Positions 4,902 to 7,931 of a stretch of 7,931 nucleotides of DNA are shown one piece after another. The position numbers and the translations under genes are program-made. The stretch is from an uncultured Clostridia bacterium (lineage in GTDB: Bacteria > Bacillota > Clostridia > Oscillospirales > Ruminococcaceae). Each line of letters begins with the position of its first letter. Within the stretch, counting starts at the first letter, position 1. The stretch spans positions 1 through 7,931 of the forward strand of contig CANCXY010000158.1 of the NCBI GenBank assembly GCA_947381875.1, in the 5' to 3' direction. Below the pieces are notes generated by a model. It saw only the letters and a list, made by a program, of their open reading frames with translations. It searched no databases and had not been told where the DNA came from.

Positions 4902-6791
4902 TTATGTGTCTCCCTGGCCGTGCGCTTTCATATATTCTTCAAAGCTCGCGTATTTCTGCGCGGGGGCGCGGCGGGCAATCAGTTGGATGCTGTCGTCGCG
5001 CTCGGTCTGCGGGGGTTTGGGCGCGGCGGGGCGGTTCGCCTGCTTTTTCGGGCAGTCGGGTTTGGGCTGCTTCGCGTTTTTCGGCGCGGGGGCGGGGGCT
5101 TTTTCCGGGGCGCGGGTGCGGCGAGCCGCTTCCGGCGCGGACCTGGCCGGTTCCGCGCCCTTTTTTTCGGGCGCGCGCTGCTTGGCGCGTTCCTGGCGCG
5201 CGGGACGCGACTGTTTGGGTGCGCCGCCCTGTGCGGCGGGCGTTTTGGGGGCTTTGGGCTGCGGCGCTCTGTTCTGGGGCTGTGCGGGGCGGGGTTCCCC
5301 GGCTGTCTCCGCTGCCTCCACCGCCGCGACCGCCGCCTGCACGGTGCTTCCCGCCAGTTTGCCGCGCCGCTTTCCATTGCGGCGGTGCTTCGTCTCGTTC
5401 TGTGCGGCGCTTTCCGCTGCGGCGCGCCGGGCGTCGGTTGCCTGTTCCACTCTTGTTTCCTCCTTCGGCGGTGTGGTGCGGCCCGCCGTTTTTTTTGTGT
5501 ATTCCTCCGCCCGCTGGGCGGGGGAATGCTCGGAAATCAGCGGCGCGGGTTGGGCGCTCCCTGTTTTTTCGTGCGCATGCGACTGGGGCGGCACGGGTTG
5601 AGCACTCCCTTTTTTTCCACGCGCGCGTGGCTGGGGCGGCGCGGGGGGCTCTACAGGCTGCTGCATCGGCCACGCATGCTCCATGCGGGGAATATGGGTG
5701 CGCGTCAGTTTTTCAATATCCGCGAGGTATTCGCGCTCCCCGGCGTCGCAAAAGCTGACGGCGACGCCCGCGCGCCCGGCGCGCGCTGTGCGGCCAATGC
5801 GGTGTACATAGGTCTCAGGGATGTTCGGCAGGTCGTAATTGAACACATGGGAAATGCCCTGTACGTCAATGCCGCGCGCGGCAATATCCGTCGCTACCAG
5901 CACGCGGACGCGGCCATCCTTGAATTTTGCAAGCGCGTCCTGCCGGGCGTTCTGGCTCTTGTTGCCGTGGATTGCCATCGCGCCAATGCCCACCCGCGAC
6001 AGCTCGCGCACTACGCGGTCCGCCCCGTGCTTGGTGCGGGTGAACACCAGCGCGCTTGTCACATCGGACGACCGCAAAAGCTCGGCCAGCAGGTGGCGCT
6101 TATTGCCCTTGTCAATCAGGCAGACGCTCTGCTCCACCGCCTCCACCGTGGTGGCGGGCGGTGCGACCATGACCTTCTGCGGCGCTTTCAGCAGGCTGGC
6201 CGCGAGGCGCTCAATCTCGGCGGGCATTGTCGCGGAAAACAGCAGCGTCTGCCGCTTTGCCGGAAGATGGCGGATTACACGCTCCACATCATGCACAAAG
6301 CCCATATCCAACATGCGGTCGGCTTCATCCAACACGAAAATTTCCAGTTTCCCCAAGTCGATATGCCCCTGACCGATCAGATCGTTGAGGCGGCCCGGCG
6401 TAGCCGTGAGGATATCGACGCCCGCGCGCAGCGCCTCCACCTGCGGGGCCTGCCCGACGCCGCCAAAGATCACGCGGCAGCGCAGGGGCAGGTAGCGGCC
6501 ATAGGCGGCGAAGCTCTCGTCGATCTGCAACGCAAGCTCCCGCGTGGGGGTGAGGACCAGCGCGCGGATGGGGCGCTTGCCGCGCGGCGGGGGCGCGGCA
6601 GCCAGCCGTTGGAGGATGGGCATGGCGAACGCCGCCGTTTTGCCGGTGCCCGTCTGCGCGCAGCCCAGTACGTCGCGCCCGGCCAGAACGGGCGGGATGG
6701 CCGCGCGCTGGATGGGCGAAGGCTCGGTATAGCCCGCCTCCCGCGCGGCGCGCAGGATGGGGGCTGTCAAATCTAACTCGCTGAATGTCAT
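4902..6791 (-). CDS. rhlE: RhlE-like DEAD-box ATP-dependent RNA helicase with long low-complexity tail
   Basis: The product is 629 aa from the ATG at 6791, which has AAAGGA 9 nt upstream; a longer frame from 6923 adds 44 residues unlike any helicase N-terminus. The two RecA-like domains span about 1-370 with all hallmark motifs: Q-motif (GYTEPSPIQ, 20-28), motif I AQTGTGKT (45-52), Ia PTRELALQ, GG, Ib TPGR (131-134), II DEAD (155-158), III SAT (186-188), IV LVFTRTKHGAD, TDIAARGIDV (301-310) and HRIGRTARAGRAG (330-342). TRTKHGA and IHGNKSQ match the RhlE subgroup. It should unwind RNA duplexes with ATP, in ribosome assembly or RNA decay. Residues about 375-629 are rich in Ala, Pro, Lys, Arg and Gln, probably disordered and RNA-binding, with a short 16-residue tandem repeat and a more ordered end (ASFEEYMKAHG). 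No clear promoter is seen upstream. Confidence 0.95.
   Translation of the reverse strand: MTFSELDLTAPILRAAREAGYTEPSPIQRAAIPPVLAGRDVLGCAQTGTGKTAAFAMPILQRLAAAPPPRGKRPIRALVLTPTRELALQIDESFAAYGRYLPLRCRVIFGGVGQAPQVEALRAGVDILTATPGRLNDLIGQGHIDLGKLEIFVLDEADRMLDMGFVHDVERVIRHLPAKRQTLLFSATMPAEIERLAASLLKAPQKVMVAPPATTVEAVEQSVCLIDKGNKRHLLAELLRSSDVTSALVFTRTKHGADRVVRELSRVGIGAMAIHGNKSQNARQDALAKFKDGRVRVLVATDIAARGIDVQGISHVFNYDLPNIPETYVHRIGRTARAGRAGVAVSFCDAGEREYLADIEKLTRTHIPRMEHAWPMQQPVEPPAPPQPRARGKKGSAQPVPPQSHAHEKTGSAQPAPLISEHSPAQRAEEYTKKTAGRTTPPKEETRVEQATDARRAAAESAAQNETKHRRNGKRRGKLAGSTVQAAVAAVEAAETAGEPRPAQPQNRAPQPKAPKTPAAQGGAPKQSRPARQERAKQRAPEKKGAEPARSAPEAARRTRAPEKAPAPAPKNAKQPKPDCPKKQANRPAAPKPPQTERDDSIQLIARRAPAQKYASFEEYMKAHGQGDT
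5544..5639 (-). repeat. Tandem 48-bp (16-residue) duplication in the helicase tail
   Basis: Residues 385-400 (PPQPRARGKKGSAQPV) and 401-416 (PPQSHAHEKTGSAQPA) are adjacent, diverged copies of one 16-residue unit. The DNA is also similar at a 48-bp offset (for example GGGTTG followed by CTCCC near 5547 and 5595). This is an in-frame tandem duplication in a low-complexity linker. Confidence 0.75.
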
Positions 6792-6800
6792 GCAAAAAAA

Positions 6801-6806
6801 TCCTTT
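6801..6806 (-). promoter_or_regulatory. Ribosome binding site deciding the helicase start at 6791
   Basis: The minus strand reads AAAGGA, then a 9-nt T-rich spacer, then ATG. The protein then begins MTFSELDL, the usual beginning of RhlE-type helicases. Confidence 0.7.
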
Positions 6807-6863
6807 ATCTTTTTCACCAAAAAAAGGCTTGAAAAATTGGTTAAAGCTGTACGCCGGAAAGGC

Positions 6864-6892
6864 TTGTACCATACAGCCCTGTGCGTTATAAT
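6864..6892 (+). promoter_or_regulatory. Sigma-A-type promoter for the YitT-family gene
   Basis: TTGTAC (6864-6869), a 17-nt spacer and a perfect TATAAT (6887-6892). The predicted start is near 6899, giving a leader of about 78 nt before the ATG at 6978. The -35 match is only partial. A 6-bp inverted repeat (GCTGTA 6846-6851, TACAGC 6872-6877) flanks the -35, but it is too short to call an operator. Confidence 0.65.
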
Positions 6893-6909
6893 TAGGTGTC
6901 GCATATGTA

Positions 6910-6935
6910 CGCGCCGGACGCACACGCGCGGCGCG
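6910..6935 (+). promoter_or_regulatory. Hairpin in the leader of the YitT-family mRNA
   Basis: CGCGCCG (6910-6916) pairs with CGGCGCG (6929-6935). Inside, after a GA bulge, CGC (6919-6921) pairs with GCG (6926-6928) around an ACAC tetraloop. It lies between the predicted transcription start and the ribosome binding site (GGGAGA, 6964-6969). It does not match a riboswitch I know. Confidence 0.45.
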
Positions 6936-6977
6936 GCTCCACCTTATCAGTATAACACAGAATGGGAGAAAGCCAAT

Positions 6978-7847
6978 ATGAAAACAGCAAAAAAATTCAT
7001 GACGCCGGAAAACCTAAAATGGTTCGGCATGCTCAACTTAGGGCTTGTCATTTCGGCGGCGGGTATCCACTTTTTCAAATCGCCCAACAAATTCGCGATG
7101 GGCGGCACCTCAGGCATTTCCATCATTGCCTCTACGATACTGCCGCATATGGACATCGGCACTTTCATGTTTATCATCAACGGTATCTTAGTGGTGCTGG
7201 GCCTGATCTTCTTAGGCCGCGCGGTGATTGGCGCGACGATGTATTCTTCCTTTGTCCTCTCATTCTTCATCTGGCTGTTGGAGCGCGTCTACCCGATGGA
7301 AACGCCATTCACCGACGACACGATGCTGGAACTGTGCTTCGCGGTGATCCTGCCCGCCGTGGGCAGCGCCATCCTCTTTAACATTGGTGCATCCAGCGGC
7401 GGCACGGACATCACGGCGATGATCCTTGCCAAATACACCAGTTTGGAGATCGGCAAGGCGATGATCTGTTCCGACCTGGTCATCGCGCTGTTTGCGGGCG
7501 GGCTGTACGGCGTGCGCACCGGCATGTACTGCGTACTGGGCCTGCTTGCCAAATCCTTCCTTGTCGACGGCGTAACAGAGAGCATCAACGTGCGCAAGAT
7601 CTTCACCATCGTATCGCCCAAGCAGAAGGAGATTATTGATTTCATCCTCAACACCCTGCACCGCAGCGCGACGGTACATGACGCACACGGCGCGTTCACC
7701 GGCAAAGGCGAAGAAGTCATTACGACCGTACTCACCCGCCGCGAGGCCGTGGCTCTGCGCAACTTCATCCGCCGCACCGACCCGTCCGCGTTCATTACCA
7801 TCGTAAACTCCAGCGAGACGATCGGCAACGGCTTCCGCCCCATCTGA
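6978..7847 (+). CDS. YitT family membrane protein with C-terminal DUF2179 domain
   Basis: The product is 289 aa from the ATG at 6978, with GGGAGA 8 nt upstream; the in-frame ATG at 6837 lies upstream of the predicted promoter and adds a non-hydrophobic extension. Five or six membrane helices lie at about 17-37, 62-80, 85-102, 118-136, 164-182 and 183-199. The two glycine-rich family motifs are GGTSGIS (42-48) and GASSGGTDI (137-145). Residues about 205-287 form the soluble DUF2179 domain, which has a ferredoxin-like fold resembling small-ligand or PII-like domains. Length and architecture are typical of YitT. The molecular function of the family is not firmly established; transport controlled by the C-terminal domain is an inference. 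It is divergent from the helicase gene and appears monocistronic. Confidence 0.93.
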   Translation: MKTAKKFMTPENLKWFGMLNLGLVISAAGIHFFKSPNKFAMGGTSGISIIASTILPHMDIGTFMFIINGILVVLGLIFLGRAVIGATMYSSFVLSFFIWLLERVYPMETPFTDDTMLELCFAVILPAVGSAILFNIGASSGGTDITAMILAKYTSLEIGKAMICSDLVIALFAGGLYGVRTGMYCVLGLLAKSFLVDGVTESINVRKIFTIVSPKQKEIIDFILNTLHRSATVHDAHGAFTGKGEEVITTVLTRREAVALRNFIRRTDPSAFITIVNSSETIGNGFRPI

Positions 7848-7878
7848 GGCAGGGAAAACCGAAACATTCCATATGCCT

Positions 7879-7902
7879 GCGCCCATACGCATGTATGGGC
7901 GC
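7879..7902 (+). terminator. Perfect stem-loop after the YitT-family gene, probable terminator
   Basis: Arms GCGCCCATAC (7879-7888) and GTATGGGCGC (7893-7902) form a perfect 10-bp stem with a GCAT loop, 31 nt after the stop codon. The following TATTAAAGTTT is only moderately U-rich, so termination may be incomplete or factor-assisted. From 7903 to the window end I see no gene. Confidence 0.65.
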
Positions 7903-7931
7903 TATTAAAGTTTCCGTCCACCCTTTTCAAA

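Noticed and set aside
4631..5758. A 375-codon plus-strand frame starting in the EIIC promoter region and crossing copy C into the helicase.
   Set aside because: It reads through repeats and a terminator, and its composition is that of antisense GC-rich sequence.
4920..6776. A 618-codon open frame on the plus strand opposite the helicase gene.
   Set aside because: It is the antisense shadow of a complete DEAD-box gene in GC-rich DNA, where stop codons are rare. Its translation has no recognisable domain and is Arg/Gly/Leu-biased.
6823..6866. A 9-nt direct repeat AAAGGCTTG (6823-6831 and 6858-6866) in the divergent intergenic region as an operator.
   Set aside because: It is too short, not symmetric, and lies in A-rich low-complexity sequence, so chance is likely.
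6792..6923. An N-terminal extension of the helicase from 6923.
   Set aside because: The extra 44 residues do not resemble any helicase, and a ribosome site and the canonical helicase beginning occur at 6791.
6880..6960. A promoter for the helicase at TATAAC-like sequences on the minus strand.
   Set aside because: No acceptable -35 lies at 16-18 bases from any candidate -10, so the helicase promoter is left unassigned.
6837..6977. An N-terminal extension of the YitT protein from 6837.
   Set aside because: It starts upstream of the predicted promoter and encodes a non-hydrophobic Arg/Cys-rich stretch unlike the family.

Overview
The window looks like chromosomal, high-GC DNA from a Gram-positive (Firmicutes) bacterium, most likely a gut clostridium of the Oscillospiraceae/Ruminococcaceae type. 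The grounds are the gene families (a G5/M23 cell-wall peptidase, a PfoR-like EIIC membrane protein, a YitT/DUF2179 protein, an RhlE-like DEAD-box helicase), purine-rich Shine-Dalgarno sites, sigma-A-like promoters, and modular GC-rich hairpin repeats at gene ends. The taxonomic call is inference. I see no phage, transposon, CRISPR, rRNA or tRNA signal.

Layout. Positions 1-75: hairpin repeat copy A, cut by the window edge. 90-3188 (minus strand): a two-gene operon of M23 peptidases, transcribed from a good promoter at 3231-3259; both catalytic domains are predicted to lie outside the membrane. 3189-3506: a gene-free stretch holding that promoter, imperfect stem-loops, repeat copy B and a terminator. 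3507-4619 (minus): a PfoR/EIIC-type polytopic membrane protein with its own promoter (4663-4690) and a hairpin at the very start of its predicted mRNA. 4710-4901: repeat copy C (inverted relative to A and B), two further hairpins and a terminator-like hairpin. 4902-6791 (minus): an RhlE-like DEAD-box helicase with a disordered tail of about 250 residues. 6792-6977: a divergent intergenic region. 6978-7847 (plus): a YitT-family membrane protein, followed by a perfect 10-bp stem-loop.

The two peptidases plausibly act together in cell-wall remodelling. The other three genes appear to be separate transcription units with no obvious shared pathway. The coding content is ordinary for this kind of organism. 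The most unusual material is intergenic: three copies of one modular palindromic element, two of them identical over 55 bases in opposite orientations, placed next to gene ends that also share short flanking motifs.
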